Notes: generated by a model from the sequence alone, not told the origin. A stretch of 64,000 nucleotides of DNA from Pseudoxanthomonas sp. (GCF_035999195.1 NZ_DASYGY010000009.1:1984001-2048000), one strand, 5' to 3'; positions 16,348-26,013 are shown, counted from the first letter of the stretch. Numbers and translations are program-made.

Positions 16348-17118
16348 ATGACCGACACTCCGGCCACGCGGCGGCTGCGGCTGCTCAGCGCCAATATCCA
16401 GGCCGGTTCCAGCACCCGCCGCTACAGCGACTACGTGACCCGCAGCTGGTCGCATGCGCTGCCGGCGGGCAACAAGCGCGGCAGCCTGGACGCGATCGCG
16501 CAGCTGGCCGGCGAGCACGACATCGTCGGCCTGCAGGAAGCCGACCCCGGCAGCCTGCGCTCGGGCTTCACCAACCAGACGCACTACCTCGCCGAGCGTG
16601 CCGGCTTCGACTACTGGACGCACCAGCCCAACCGCAATGTCGCGCGCGTGGCGGGCAGCGCCAACGGCCTGCTCAGCAAACTGGAGCCGGTCGAAGTGAC
16701 CGACCACAGTCTGCCCGGCCGCATCAGCGGCCGCGGCGTGCTGATGGCGCGCTTCGGCGAAGGCGACGAAGGCCTGACCGTGGCGGTGGCGCACCTGTCG
16801 CTGGGCGCCAACTCGCGCCGCTCGCAGCTGGCCTTCATCGGCGAACTGCTGTCCGACCACCCGCACGCGGTGCTGATGGGCGATTTCAACTGCGTGCCCG
16901 ATACGCCGGAGATGGAACTGCTCTACAAGCGCACCCGTCTTGTTCCGCCGGCGTTCTGCGTGCCCACGTTCCCCAGCTGGCGCCCGCAGCGCGCGATCGA
17001 CCACATCCTGCTCAGTGAAGGCCTGCGGGGCGACAACGCCCGCGCCATGCCCGCCGCCAACTCGGATCACCTGGCGCTGGCGATGGACATCGACGTGCCG
17101 GACAGCGCGTTGCGCTGA
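16348..17118 (+). CDS. Endonuclease/exonuclease/phosphatase-fold protein
   Basis: The 256-residue protein has the metal-dependent hydrolase fold: LLSANIQAG (Asn), VGLQEADPG (metal Glu), HLSLGANSRRSQ, MGDFNCVPDTPE (catalytic Asp/Asn) and a C-terminal SDHLALAMDI (Ser-Asp-His). The catalytic set is complete. Substrate is unknown; members cut nucleic acids, phospholipids or inositol phosphates. No signal peptide. It follows the DsbA-like lipoprotein by 23 bases and may be co-transcribed. Confidence 0.87.
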   Translation: MTDTPATRRLRLLSANIQAGSSTRRYSDYVTRSWSHALPAGNKRGSLDAIAQLAGEHDIVGLQEADPGSLRSGFTNQTHYLAERAGFDYWTHQPNRNVARVAGSANGLLSKLEPVEVTDHSLPGRISGRGVLMARFGEGDEGLTVAVAHLSLGANSRRSQLAFIGELLSDHPHAVLMGDFNCVPDTPEMELLYKRTRLVPPAFCVPTFPSWRPQRAIDHILLSEGLRGDNARAMPAANSDHLALAMDIDVPDSALR

Positions 17119-17281
17119 CGCCACAGGGTCATCGATCGCAGGCGACCGGCAGCCGGCCACGCGCAAAGCCGCACGCGGGCGCCGTCGACGGCCCCGCATG
17201 CGAAGCCGTACTTGCAGACACCGGATCCATCACCGGACACGTGGCCGCTGGCCGGATTGGACCCGCCAACCGGAGCTGCAG

Positions 17282-17620
17282 TCAGTCGCGCAGGGAAGGG
17301 GCCACCCAGGGCGCCAGCACGCGCAGCCAGTGCGGCCGCCAGGCGAGCGTCATGCCCACGCCGACCGCTGCGGCGGTCAGGCCCATCACCCAGACCAGGC
17401 TGGCCATCGTGGCGTGATCGACGACAAGGCAGAGCGCCAGCGCCGCCAGCAGCGCCAGGACACCGGCGATCTTCAGTCCACGACGCGTCGTCGGCGCGGG
17501 AAGCACGCGCCACACCTGCTGTGCGTGCACGGGCATCGACAACGCCAGCCATCCCATGCCGGCCACGCTCGCCGCCAGCGCGGCCAGCAGCAGCAGGGCG
17601 GCAGATACGCCGTCATGCAT
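17282..17620 (-). CDS. DUF3325-type small membrane protein
   Basis: The 112-residue protein has three predicted membrane helices (about 5-25, 48-70, 73-95). It overlaps the end of the PepSY gene by eight bases and is the last gene of the unit TonB receptor, DUF3649, PepSY, DUF3325, a recurrent siderophore-uptake arrangement in proteobacteria. Its exact role is unknown. Confidence 0.78.
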   Translation of the reverse strand: MHDGVSAALLLLAALAASVAGMGWLALSMPVHAQQVWRVLPAPTTRRGLKIAGVLALLAALALCLVVDHATMASLVWVMGLTAAAVGVGMTLAWRPHWLRVLAPWVAPSLRD

Positions 17621-19280
17621 GGGTCGTCTCCGCCTCCGCGAGCGGCGAGGCCGCCGCGGTCGCCGCGCGGCGCTTGAGCGCGCGCGCCGTCAACGCCGCC
17701 ACCATGCCGCCCGCCAGCAGCGTCAGGTCCACGCCCGCAACCGGCCAGTAGCCCGCGGCGATCGTGCGCAGCAGGTGGTCGCCGGTGGTGATCCAGTTCA
17801 ACAGCACGGCCGCCAGCGCCAGCAACGCGATCATCGTGCACTGCTCGCGCCATGCGGGATTGGCCAGGCCGCGCGCGACCGGCGCGCTGCGCCATGCCGC
17901 GTGCAGCATCGCCAGCAGCCAGGTGCCCCAGAACGCATAGCGTTCCCAGTCGCCGCGTGCCGGCAGGTCTTCCGGCAGCAGCCGGTTGGCGACCAGGATG
18001 CCCAGCGCCGCCAGCACCATGCCGGTGACCGTCGTCACCGCCAGTGCGTCGACCACGCGCGCACCCTGCTGGCCCTGCCGCGTGTGCTGGCGCTTGCGCT
18101 TCTCGACGAAGAACAGGAAGCCGGTGGCGATGCACACCGCACCGAGTAGGCCGCCCAGCACGTACATCCAGCGCAGCAGCCAGTGGCGGAAATGCTGCAG
18201 ATGCAGGCCGGTGAGGAATTCGGCCACGCGGCCCGCCGCGCTCGGCGGCGGATCCTCGTGGATAAGTTCGCCGGTGGACGCCTTGTAGTGGATGCCGTCG
18301 CCGACCAGCGCGATGCGGTCGGTACCGGCGCGGTACACGCTGACGTAGCCGTTCGCATCGCCGACATGCTGCAGCACCAGGAAGCCGACATCGCCGGCCT
18401 TGTCCTGCGCCTGCCAGCGCCGCTGCGCGTCGGCCACCATCGCATCGACGTTGGCCAGCCCGGCGGGCACGCCCGCGCGCTGGTGCGGCAGGCCCGTCTC
18501 GCGCGCCTCCACGTCCGCGTGCAGGTCGTGCAGGTCGTGCAGCTGCGTGTGACCGACCGGGAAGTAGTACGTCGCCGCGAAGATCAGCAGGCCGGTGAAG
18601 GCGAAGAAGAAGTGGAACGGCAACGCCACCACGCCGGTCAGGTTGTGCAGGTCCAGCACGCTGCGCAGGCCGCCCTTGCCGGGCCGGAAGGTGAAGAACT
18701 CGCGGAAGATCTTGCGGTGCATCACCACGCCGGTGACCAGCGCCACCAGCATCATCAGCGCGGAAAACCCGACGATCCAGATGCCCAGGTTCTTCCAGTC
18801 CAGCGTCAGCCCGTAGTGCATCGGATAGAAGAAGCCGCTGCCGACCTTCAGGCGGTCGTTCGGCAACGGCGTACCGTCGCGCGGATCGATGGTGGCGTCG
18901 GCCCAGATGGCCTCTTCCGGATCCTTCGCGTTCGGCACCTCGTAGCCGGCGAACAGCTGCAGCACCGGATCGCGGTGGGTGGTGTACGCACTCCAGCTGA
19001 CCACGGTATCGAAGCGCTCGGGCATCGGACCGTTCACCCGCGGGCGCATCGCATCCACGGTGGCCGGCAGCGGCTGCATGCGTTCGAACGCCGGCCGCAG
19101 GATCTTCTCGTACGACGGCATCGGCTGGGGCTCGAACCGCGTGGACGGAATCGCCCAGCGGTCGATCTCGCGGTCGAACACCGACAGCGCGCCGAAGAAG
19201 AACGCCGCCATCAGCACGAACCCGAGGACCAGCCCGAACCAGGTATGCAGCCAGGCCATCGCCTGGCGGAAGCTCTGCAT
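17613..19280 (-). CDS. PepSY-associated membrane protein (PiuB-like, putative siderophore-iron reductase)
   Basis: The 555-residue inner-membrane protein starts at ATG 19280 with GGAGG upstream. It has an N-terminal helix with WLHTWFGLVLGF, a periplasmic region, a pair of helices around ALVTGVVMHRKIF, the HNLTGVVALPFHFFFAFTGLL segment typical of the family (possible heme-binding histidines), a helix near HFRHWLLRWMYVLGGLLG and a C-terminal helical bundle. Family members are implicated in reductive release of iron from siderophores. It contains a tandem LHDLHDLHAD repeat. Operon position supports the iron role. Confidence 0.85.
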   Translation of the reverse strand: MQSFRQAMAWLHTWFGLVLGFVLMAAFFFGALSVFDREIDRWAIPSTRFEPQPMPSYEKILRPAFERMQPLPATVDAMRPRVNGPMPERFDTVVSWSAYTTHRDPVLQLFAGYEVPNAKDPEEAIWADATIDPRDGTPLPNDRLKVGSGFFYPMHYGLTLDWKNLGIWIVGFSALMMLVALVTGVVMHRKIFREFFTFRPGKGGLRSVLDLHNLTGVVALPFHFFFAFTGLLIFAATYYFPVGHTQLHDLHDLHADVEARETGLPHQRAGVPAGLANVDAMVADAQRRWQAQDKAGDVGFLVLQHVGDANGYVSVYRAGTDRIALVGDGIHYKASTGELIHEDPPPSAAGRVAEFLTGLHLQHFRHWLLRWMYVLGGLLGAVCIATGFLFFVEKRKRQHTRQGQQGARVVDALAVTTVTGMVLAALGILVANRLLPEDLPARGDWERYAFWGTWLLAMLHAAWRSAPVARGLANPAWREQCTMIALLALAAVLLNWITTGDHLLRTIAAGYWPVAGVDLTLLAGGMVAALTARALKRRAATAAASPLAEAETTHA

Positions 19281-19300
19281 CACGACGACCTCCTCCGAAC

Positions 19301-19615
19301 TCAGACCAGCTGCGACTGCACGAACGACGCGGCTGCGGCCAGCAATGCGCCACCGCCCAGCAGCACCGTGCACACCACCCACAGCCGGCGCGCCGCGAAC
19401 GTCCACAGGAACACCGCCAGGAACGCCAGCACGCCGAACAGGCTGGCGAGGAATTCCGCATCGTGGAAGTCCATGCCGGCGGCGTACATCAGGCTGGCGC
19501 CGGCGGCGACGATGCCCCAGGCAAAGCCGTAGCCGCCGAAGATGGCGGCGACGATGCGCGCCGCCAGATGCAGGCGTGGCGATCGGGGTGCGACGGGATG
19601 CGGGATCGTGGACAT
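19301..19615 (-). CDS. DUF3649-type small membrane protein
   Basis: The 104-residue protein has three predicted membrane segments (about 18-42, 57-75, 78-98). It sits between the TonB receptor and the PepSY gene on the minus strand with gaps of 40 and 20 bases. This pairing is common in iron-uptake units. Function is not established. Confidence 0.78.
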   Translation of the reverse strand: MSTIPHPVAPRSPRLHLAARIVAAIFGGYGFAWGIVAAGASLMYAAGMDFHDAEFLASLFGVLAFLAVFLWTFAARRLWVVCTVLLGGGALLAAAASFVQSQLV

Positions 19616-19655
19616 GGTGGCGGCGGCTACCAGGGATGGACAGGGCGGGACGACA

Positions 19656-21830
19656 TCAGAAGCGGTATTCCAGGCTCAGCGACCCATGGCGCGGCGCGCC
19701 GTAGTAGCCGATCTGGTACAGCGTGTTGATGTACTTCTCGTCGGTCAGGTTGCCGACGTTGGCGCGCAGCGTCGCGTTCTCCACGAAGTCCCACGCGGCG
19801 AACGCGTTCACCACCGCATAGCTGCCCTGCCGCACGGTCTGGCCGCTGTAGCTCTCGGTGTTGGAGATTGCGCTCTGCCAGCGGCCGCCGATGCCGAACG
19901 ACACGGCCTTGTACGAGGGCAGGCGCGCGCTGAGCATCAGGTTGGCGGTGCGGCGCGGCACCCAGTTGTAGGTCAGCGTGCCTTCCTCGCCATCCATCTT
20001 CAGGTGCGTGTAGCCGAACACCAGGTCGGTGTAGTCGTTGAGCTTGCCGGTGGCCTCGAACTCCCAGCCCTTCGACTCGACGTCCTTGGGCACGTAGTAG
20101 TTCATCAGCGTGTCGGCGTTGTAACCGGCGAACGTCGCCAGCCCCTCCTGCTCGGCGGTGAAGTACGCCAGCGTGGTCAGCAGGCGCTTGTCGAACCACT
20201 CGGCCTTGACGCCCACTTCGTAGTTCACACCCTTGGACGGCGCCAGGTAGAAGCCGTCGAAGTCGCGTTGGTCCTGCGGCTGGTAGATGTCCGAATAGCT
20301 GACGTAGCCCAGCAGGTCCTCGCTGAAGTCGTAGGTCAGGCCGGCGTAGGGACTGGTGTTGCTTTCGGTTTCGTCGAACGGCTCGACGCCGTTGGCGCCG
20401 TCGCGGTGGTATTCGGCGTAGTTGACGCCCAGCACCGCCTTGAAGTCCTCGGTCAGCGACAGGCGGGTCGCGCCGAACGCACGGCGCAGGCGCTGGTTGA
20501 AGAAGCTCGACCGTTCGCGGGCGCCCCAGATGGGTTCCGGCACGGCATCGCCCGCGTACGGGAACCCGGGAAGCGCGCCGAACGCCGGCGAATCCGAGGG
20601 CGCCGGATTGATCCAGTATTCCTGCTCGCTCTCCGCCTGGCTGAGGCCGAACATCGCCTCATGCTCGCGACCGAACAGCTGGAAGCGCCCGTTGACGCTC
20701 AGGTCCACCAGGTCCGAGGTCAGCTCGTCCTGGCCCTTGTAGGCCCAGCCCAGCAGACCCGTGCCGGTGACCGGATCGAGACCCGTGAGGGAGTACGCGA
20801 AGAACAGCTCGTCGTCGTTCTCGCCCTTGCGCCGGTTGTAGGTCGCCTTCAGTCGCCAGTCGTCGCCCAGCTGGTGCGTGTATTCGACGAAGGCGGCCTG
20901 CGTGTTCGTATCCCAGTAGGTCCAGTCCACCGTGGTCGACGCACCCACGTCCCACGACGGCTGGGTGCCGTCGGTGTTCACGAACGGCAGCGCGCCCCAC
21001 ATGTTGCCGGTGGTGTCGGCCTGCTGCCACGAGTAGCCGAAGGTCAGCGTGCCGTTCTCGCCCACCTGGCCATCGATCACGGCGTAGCCGAAGGTGCGCT
21101 CGTTCTCCAGGTCGCGCAGGTAGGAATCGCCCTCTTCCCGCGCGAACACCACGCGACCGGCCCAGGTCCCGTTCTCATCGAACGGCATCGAATAGTCGAA
21201 TTCGACGCGGCGCTCGCCCCACGAACCGACCTTCACGCCCACCGAGCCTTCGGCATCGTTGGTCGGGCGCTTGCGCACGTAGTTGATGGTGCCGGCCGAG
21301 TTGCCGACGCCGGTGAGCAGGCCGTTCGCGCCGCGGATGACTTCCAGCTTCTCGTAGCCGAAGGCGTCCATCGCACCGGTGGCGATGCCCCAGTCGTTGG
21401 GCATGCCCACGCCGTCGATCTGCGTGCTCTTGATCTCGAAGCCGCGCGCCAGGTAGTTGGTGCGGTTGGTTTCCCACTCCTCCACCTGGATGCCGGTGGC
21501 CAGCCGCAGCGCATCGTTGAGGTTGTCGACGCCAAACTGCGCCATCTGCTCGCTGCCGACCACGCTGATCGACTGCGGGGTCTCCTTGATGGCGAGGTCC
21601 AGGTTGGTCGCGCCGTTGCTGACGCGGTTGGCGCGCTGGCCGACCACCAGCACCGTGTCCAGGTCGGTGGCATCGGCCCCGCCGCCCGCCGGCGCGCTGT
21701 CCTGCGGTGCCGCCAGCGCCATGCCGGACAGGCAGGCGAGTGCCAGGCCGATGGCCGACGGCAGCGCACGGGGCGCCACGCGGTGCGTGGGAGAAACGGG
21801 GAGCGGAAGGGACGGACGCAGACGACGCAT
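19656..21830 (-). CDS. TonB-dependent siderophore receptor
   Basis: The 724-residue outer-membrane receptor has a signal peptide ending near ALAAP (about residue 41), a plug domain beginning with the TonB-box-like DTVLVVGQR and containing KETPQSISVVGSEQM and the plug signature GFEIKSTQIDGV, and a 22-strand-type barrel ending in SLSLEYRF with a terminal Phe. The plug wording is that of ferric-siderophore receptors such as FhuE/FpvA. A Fur box lies about 100 bases upstream and three iron-uptake membrane proteins follow. Ligand not predictable from sequence alone. Confidence 0.93.
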   Translation of the reverse strand: MRRLRPSLPLPVSPTHRVAPRALPSAIGLALACLSGMALAAPQDSAPAGGGADATDLDTVLVVGQRANRVSNGATNLDLAIKETPQSISVVGSEQMAQFGVDNLNDALRLATGIQVEEWETNRTNYLARGFEIKSTQIDGVGMPNDWGIATGAMDAFGYEKLEVIRGANGLLTGVGNSAGTINYVRKRPTNDAEGSVGVKVGSWGERRVEFDYSMPFDENGTWAGRVVFAREEGDSYLRDLENERTFGYAVIDGQVGENGTLTFGYSWQQADTTGNMWGALPFVNTDGTQPSWDVGASTTVDWTYWDTNTQAAFVEYTHQLGDDWRLKATYNRRKGENDDELFFAYSLTGLDPVTGTGLLGWAYKGQDELTSDLVDLSVNGRFQLFGREHEAMFGLSQAESEQEYWINPAPSDSPAFGALPGFPYAGDAVPEPIWGARERSSFFNQRLRRAFGATRLSLTEDFKAVLGVNYAEYHRDGANGVEPFDETESNTSPYAGLTYDFSEDLLGYVSYSDIYQPQDQRDFDGFYLAPSKGVNYEVGVKAEWFDKRLLTTLAYFTAEQEGLATFAGYNADTLMNYYVPKDVESKGWEFEATGKLNDYTDLVFGYTHLKMDGEEGTLTYNWVPRRTANLMLSARLPSYKAVSFGIGGRWQSAISNTESYSGQTVRQGSYAVVNAFAAWDFVENATLRANVGNLTDEKYINTLYQIGYYGAPRHGSLSLEYRF

Positions 21831-21929
21831 GAGTGACCTGGGGGAGGACGTGGGAGAGGAGTCGGCGCGAAGCCCGATCGCGGCAAGCCAAGACTGCCGG
21901 ACGGGGGGCCACCGCCAAGATCGCCATTA

Positions 21930-21948
21930 AATGCGAATGATTCTTGTT
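21930..21948. promoter_or_regulatory. Fur box upstream of siderophore receptor
   Basis: AATGCGAATGATTCTTGTT resembles the Fur consensus built of NAT-AAT hexamers (GAATGA and inverted ATTCTT). It lies 100-118 bases before the start of the siderophore receptor at 21830, in the only AT-rich part of the gap, so iron repression of that operon is likely. Confidence 0.72.
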
Positions 21949-22049
21949 TTTCAAGTCACAGGGCGCCGCATGCCCGCGACCGCCCGTCGCGCGCGCGCCC
22001 TCCGGCCGCACGCCGCCGCCCGTACGCCGATGCGGGGCCCGGACACGAA

Positions 22050-22071
22050 GAAGCCGGCTTGCGCCGGCTTC
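22050..22071 (-). terminator. Hairpin after the second TonB receptor
   Basis: A perfect nine-base stem (GAAGCCGGC at 22050-22058, GCCGGCTTC at 22063-22071) with a TTGC loop lies 22 bases past the stop of the receptor at 22093. The T-run on the minus strand is short (TTC-TTCG), so it may be a weak terminator. Confidence 0.6.
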
Positions 22072-22092
22072 CCGTCTTCCCTTTCTGCGGAC

Positions 22093-24936
22093 TCAGAACC
22101 GCAGGTTCGCCCGCACGTAGAAGAAGCGGCCGCCGGGGATGTCGTAGGTCGACGCCTCGTAGCCGTTGAGCGAGCACGAGGTGCAGACCGGCGGATCCTC
22201 GTCGAACAGGTTGTTGACGCCGCCGGTCAGCTGCAGGCCCTTGAACCACTCGAACTCGTAGCCCAGCTGCAGGTCGTGGTAGGTCGTCGCGGCCAGCGTG
22301 TTGGTGGTCGGCGTGCTGCAGTAGGCCGCCGGGTCGGCCGCCAGGCAGGCCTCTTCCATCTCGGACAGGTGGCGGATGCTCCATGCCGCATTCCAGTTGC
22401 CGAGCCTCCAGTCCAGCGTGGCGGTCGACGTCCATTCCGGAATCGCCGTGTCGTTCACCACGATGCCCGGCCCCTGCGGCTGCGCCTGGCCGCCGGCACC
22501 GCGCGCCTCGTAGCGGGTGACGAAGGTGTTCTGCCAGCTCAGCTTGAAGCGGCCGAGGTTCGATTCCGGGAGGGTCCAGAACACGTCCGCATCCCAGCCG
22601 TCGGTCTTGATCGAACCCAGGTTGATCAGGAAGTTGGCGAAGGTATCGATCTCGCCCGACGCCAGCCGGTTGATGCCGGTGCAGTACTGCGGATCCTGCG
22701 TGGTCGCGCACAGGTCGAGCTGCGTCTGCGCGTCGATGGCCTGGATCGCACCTTCCAGATCGTGCCGGTAGAAGGTCAGCTCGAAGTCCAGCTTGTCCGA
22801 CCAGGCCACGTCCTCGGCGAACGACGGACTGAACACCAGGCCGGCGCTGAAGCTGCGCGCGGTCTCCGGCTGCAGGGCGGGGTTGCCGCCGGTCAGCACG
22901 GGGATCTGCGGATCGTTCTGGCGCGCACCGGCCGGCACGCCCGGGCAGGCGACCGGGGCGAGCGAACCGGCCGGCGCACTCGGCGGCACCAGGCAGGGAT
23001 CGACCAGCAGGGCGTCGAAGCGGCTCTGCGACCCGTACAGCTCACCGATCGACGGCGCGCGGAAGCCCTCCGCATAGGTCGCACGCAGCAGCAGGTCTTC
23101 CGCCACCTGCCAGCGCAGGCCGTACTTCGGCGTGAACTCGCCGCCGAACGTGGAATAGTCCGAATACCGCCCGGCCAGGCTCAGGTCGATCTTGCCGGCG
23201 CCGTCCTGCTGCGCGTACAGCGGCACGTTGAATTCCACATAGGCTTCGTTGACGTCGTATTCGCCCGACGTGGGCAGCGACGGCACGCCGTTGTACTCGC
23301 CGGCCACGGTCTGCGGATCCGGGTTGTAGCTGCCTTCGTACTTGCGGTACTCGTAACCGGCGGCGAACTCGACGTCGCCCGCCCATGCGGGGAACAGCGC
23401 GCCACTGAGGTTGGCGGTCACCTGCGTCAGCTTCTGCTCGCTGCGGTCGCGGAACAGCGGACTGATGTAGGCCAGCATCGCCGGCGTGATGGTGTCGAAG
23501 CCGAAGATGTCCAGCGGCGTGCAGCCGCTCGTCGCTGCGCAGACGGCCGGGTCGCCCAGGGCGATGGCGATGTTGCGCGCGTTGTAGCTGCCGCGGTTGG
23601 TCTGGTCAGCCTCGTTCTTGCTGAAGGCCGCGTTGACGTCCCAGAAGTACGTCCGCGCGCCGCCGAACGAGCCTTCCAGGCCGGCGGCGATGTACTGCGT
23701 ATCGACTTCCTGTTCGAAGATGCGCGGACCGCCCTCGTTCGGCCGGCGGCGGATGGTGCCGATGTTGGCATTCGGACCGCTGCCGATCAGGTCGAAGCCG
23801 AACGGATTGAACGGATGGTTGGCCGGAATCACCAGGTCCGCGGTGTAGCTGGTGCCGGCACCGGGGCCCAGGTCGATCGGCTCGGGCGCGGCCTGGTTGG
23901 TGGATTCGCGCCGGTTGTACAGCGCCTTGGCGTAGAAATTCAGCTCGTCGGTGATCGAGAACCGATACTGCGCGAACGCGCCCATGCGCTTGGACGGCGT
24001 CATCAGCAGGTTGAAGGGCGCGTAGTTGAAGGCGTCGCGGTTGAAGTCGAAGCACTGGAAGCCGTCGCTGCGCACCACGCCCGGGGCGCAGGCCGGCTGG
24101 CCGGGCGTGTAGACCGGATTGGTCTGCCCCGGCTTCACCGACAGGTCGTAGCTCACGCCGTTCGGATCGGTGAACGCGAAACGGCCACCGAGGATGCGCG
24201 AGCTGCCGCCCTGCAGCGGGATGGCGGAGATGTCGCGGTCGGCGGAGCTGACTTCCTTCTGTTCGGTGTAGCTCAGGCTGAGGAACAGGTTGCTGCGCTC
24301 GTTGTCGAAGCCCCAGGCGAGATCGGCGCCGGTGACCTCGCCATCGCCCTTGTCGAACTGTCCGTAGTTCAGCGTGACCTGGCCGCCGTCGAAATTGCGC
24401 CGCGTGATGATGTTGACCACGCCGGCGATCGCATCGGAGCCGTACAGCGAGGACGCGCCGTCCTCCAGCACTTCGATGCGCTCGACCAGCGCCAGCGGAA
24501 TCGTGTTGAGGTCCACCGCGGCGCTGACGCCGGAGGCGGACGATTCGTTGACCCAGCGCATGCCGTCGACCAGCACCAGCACGCGCTTCGGCCCCAGGTT
24601 GCGCAGGTCGACCTGCGCCGAACCCGCGCCGACGCCATCGCCGTTCGGCGAGAAGCCGAAGTTGCCCGAGGAATTGAACTTGGTGTTGAGCGCAGAGCCG
24701 GAGCCGGTGAGCTCCTGCAGGATGTCGCCGATCGAGGTCAGGCCGGTGCGCTCGATCTCTTCGCGCGACAGCGTCTGCACCGGCACGCGGCCCTCCATCT
24801 CGGCGCGCTTGATGCGGCTGCCGGTCACGGTGAGCGTGTCGAGGGTGGTGGCCTCCTGCGCCATGACGGTCGCAGGCAGGGCGAGGAGCACGGCAAGTCG
24901 AATGGCCGAGGCCAGGGTGCGGCGGCGCGCTTTCAT
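22093..24936 (-). CDS. TonB-dependent receptor, large
   Basis: The 947-residue outer-membrane receptor starts at ATG 24936 with GGAGAGAG upstream; frames beginning earlier lack a signal peptide at the front. It has a signal peptide (about 1-26, VMAQ), TonB box TLDTLTVTGSRI, a plug ending in GSDAIAGVVNIITRRNF, and a barrel closing with RFFYVRANLRF. The wording (SIGDILQELTGSGSALNT, NESSASGVSAAVDLNTIPL) is of the Oar-less, cysteine-containing type common in xanthomonads and sphingomonads, usually of unknown substrate. It carries many cysteines in barrel loops (for example PPVCTSCSLNG). No Fur box seen upstream. Confidence 0.9.
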   Translation of the reverse strand: MKARRRTLASAIRLAVLLALPATVMAQEATTLDTLTVTGSRIKRAEMEGRVPVQTLSREEIERTGLTSIGDILQELTGSGSALNTKFNSSGNFGFSPNGDGVGAGSAQVDLRNLGPKRVLVLVDGMRWVNESSASGVSAAVDLNTIPLALVERIEVLEDGASSLYGSDAIAGVVNIITRRNFDGGQVTLNYGQFDKGDGEVTGADLAWGFDNERSNLFLSLSYTEQKEVSSADRDISAIPLQGGSSRILGGRFAFTDPNGVSYDLSVKPGQTNPVYTPGQPACAPGVVRSDGFQCFDFNRDAFNYAPFNLLMTPSKRMGAFAQYRFSITDELNFYAKALYNRRESTNQAAPEPIDLGPGAGTSYTADLVIPANHPFNPFGFDLIGSGPNANIGTIRRRPNEGGPRIFEQEVDTQYIAAGLEGSFGGARTYFWDVNAAFSKNEADQTNRGSYNARNIAIALGDPAVCAATSGCTPLDIFGFDTITPAMLAYISPLFRDRSEQKLTQVTANLSGALFPAWAGDVEFAAGYEYRKYEGSYNPDPQTVAGEYNGVPSLPTSGEYDVNEAYVEFNVPLYAQQDGAGKIDLSLAGRYSDYSTFGGEFTPKYGLRWQVAEDLLLRATYAEGFRAPSIGELYGSQSRFDALLVDPCLVPPSAPAGSLAPVACPGVPAGARQNDPQIPVLTGGNPALQPETARSFSAGLVFSPSFAEDVAWSDKLDFELTFYRHDLEGAIQAIDAQTQLDLCATTQDPQYCTGINRLASGEIDTFANFLINLGSIKTDGWDADVFWTLPESNLGRFKLSWQNTFVTRYEARGAGGQAQPQGPGIVVNDTAIPEWTSTATLDWRLGNWNAAWSIRHLSEMEEACLAADPAAYCSTPTTNTLAATTYHDLQLGYEFEWFKGLQLTGGVNNLFDEDPPVCTSCSLNGYEASTYDIPGGRFFYVRANLRF

Positions 24937-25050
24937 GATTCTCTCTCCGAAGGGTGTGGTGGGGCCGCACGGCCAACGCCTAAAGCGGCTCGCCCATCCT
25001 TGTAAAGAATCTGTAAAACGCCGACAACGGAAACAAGTCACCTTTTTGAA

Positions 25051-25086
25051 AATCGTAACAACGATTATCTGTTGGTAAATACGATT
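25051..25086. promoter_or_regulatory. ACGATT repeats upstream of the second TonB receptor
   Basis: A perfect inverted pair AATCGT (25051-25056) and ACGATT (25061-25066), with a four-base spacer, is followed by a third ACGATT at 25081-25086. They lie 115-150 bases upstream of the receptor start in an AT-rich part of the gap. They could be an operator; no regulator is assigned. Confidence 0.35.
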
Positions 25087-25152
25087 ACCCGGAGTTTATG
25101 CACGTCATCGTCACCGGGATTAACAGCTACATGCGTGTAGCAGGCGCGGACG

Positions 25153-25935
25153 TCATCCGCTGGCGATGATCGCAATGCCCATCACCACCATGAAGACCGC
25201 GAACACGCGCTTGAGCGCCTTGCCCCCGATGCGGTGTGCGAGCCGGGTGCCGTACGGCGCGGCAAGGACCGACGCGATCGCGACCCCGATGGCCGCCGGC
25301 AGATAGATATAGCCCACCGCGTGCGCCGGCAACGCGCCCGGCGGCGCATGCAGCGCATACCCCAGCGCGCTGGCCATCCCGATGGCCACGCCGCAGGCGC
25401 TCGAGGTCCCCACCGCGCGCACCGGCTGCACGCCGCGCCATACCAGCAGGGGCACGGTCATGCTGCCGCCGCCGATCCCGACCACGGCCGACACCGCGCC
25501 GATGGCAGAACCGGCCACGCTCATCCCCGGTCCGCGTGGCGCGGGCACGCCCCGCCCTTCCGGATGCGCATGCCCGCCGAGCATCATCTGCGCGCCGGCG
25601 ATGAAACAGTAGCCGGCCACGATCCAGCGCAGCACATCGTCATCGAGATAGACCGCCAGGCCACTGCCCAGCCAGCCGCCGAGCAACAGCCCCGGCACCA
25701 TCCACGCCACCGTCGGCCACAGCACGCTGCCGCGACGGTGATGCGCATACGCCGACGACGTGGCCGTCAGCACGATGCTCGCCAGCGAACTCGCCAGCGC
25801 CGCATGCATCGCGGCCTCCTTCGGGATGCCGTGCATCGGCAGGATCCACGCCAGCGCGGCGACCAGCACCAGGCCGCCACCGATGCCGAGCAGGCCCGCG
25901 AGGATGCCGGCCAGCACGCCGAGCAACGGAAACAT
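25153..25935 (-). CDS. TauE/SafE-family sulfite exporter-like permease
   Basis: The 260-residue inner-membrane protein has two homologous halves, each beginning with a glycine-rich helix (GILAGLLGIGGGLVLV and SAVVGIGGGSMTVPLLVW), as in the TauE/SafE family of anion permeases for sulfite or organosulfonates. ATG at 25935 follows GAAGG. It is divergent from slt. The substrate cannot be told from sequence. Confidence 0.87.
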   Translation of the reverse strand: MFPLLGVLAGILAGLLGIGGGLVLVAALAWILPMHGIPKEAAMHAALASSLASIVLTATSSAYAHHRRGSVLWPTVAWMVPGLLLGGWLGSGLAVYLDDDVLRWIVAGYCFIAGAQMMLGGHAHPEGRGVPAPRGPGMSVAGSAIGAVSAVVGIGGGSMTVPLLVWRGVQPVRAVGTSSACGVAIGMASALGYALHAPPGALPAHAVGYIYLPAAIGVAIASVLAAPYGTRLAHRIGGKALKRVFAVFMVVMGIAIIASG

Positions 25936-26013
25936 CCACACACCTTCCACGCACCACCTCGTCGTCATGGCCTGTCTACAGGCCGGTTCAGCCGGCTTGG
26001 GTATAGTCCCGGG

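Noticed and set aside
19542..21836. A 764-codon plus-strand frame across the siderophore receptor
   Set aside because: Shadow frame rich in Arg/His/Val; the minus strand encodes a complete TonB receptor with signal peptide and terminal Phe.
21931..25005. A 1024-codon plus-strand frame across the second TonB receptor
   Set aside because: Same reason; no recognisable domain, and the receptor on the other strand has a ribosome site and signal peptide.
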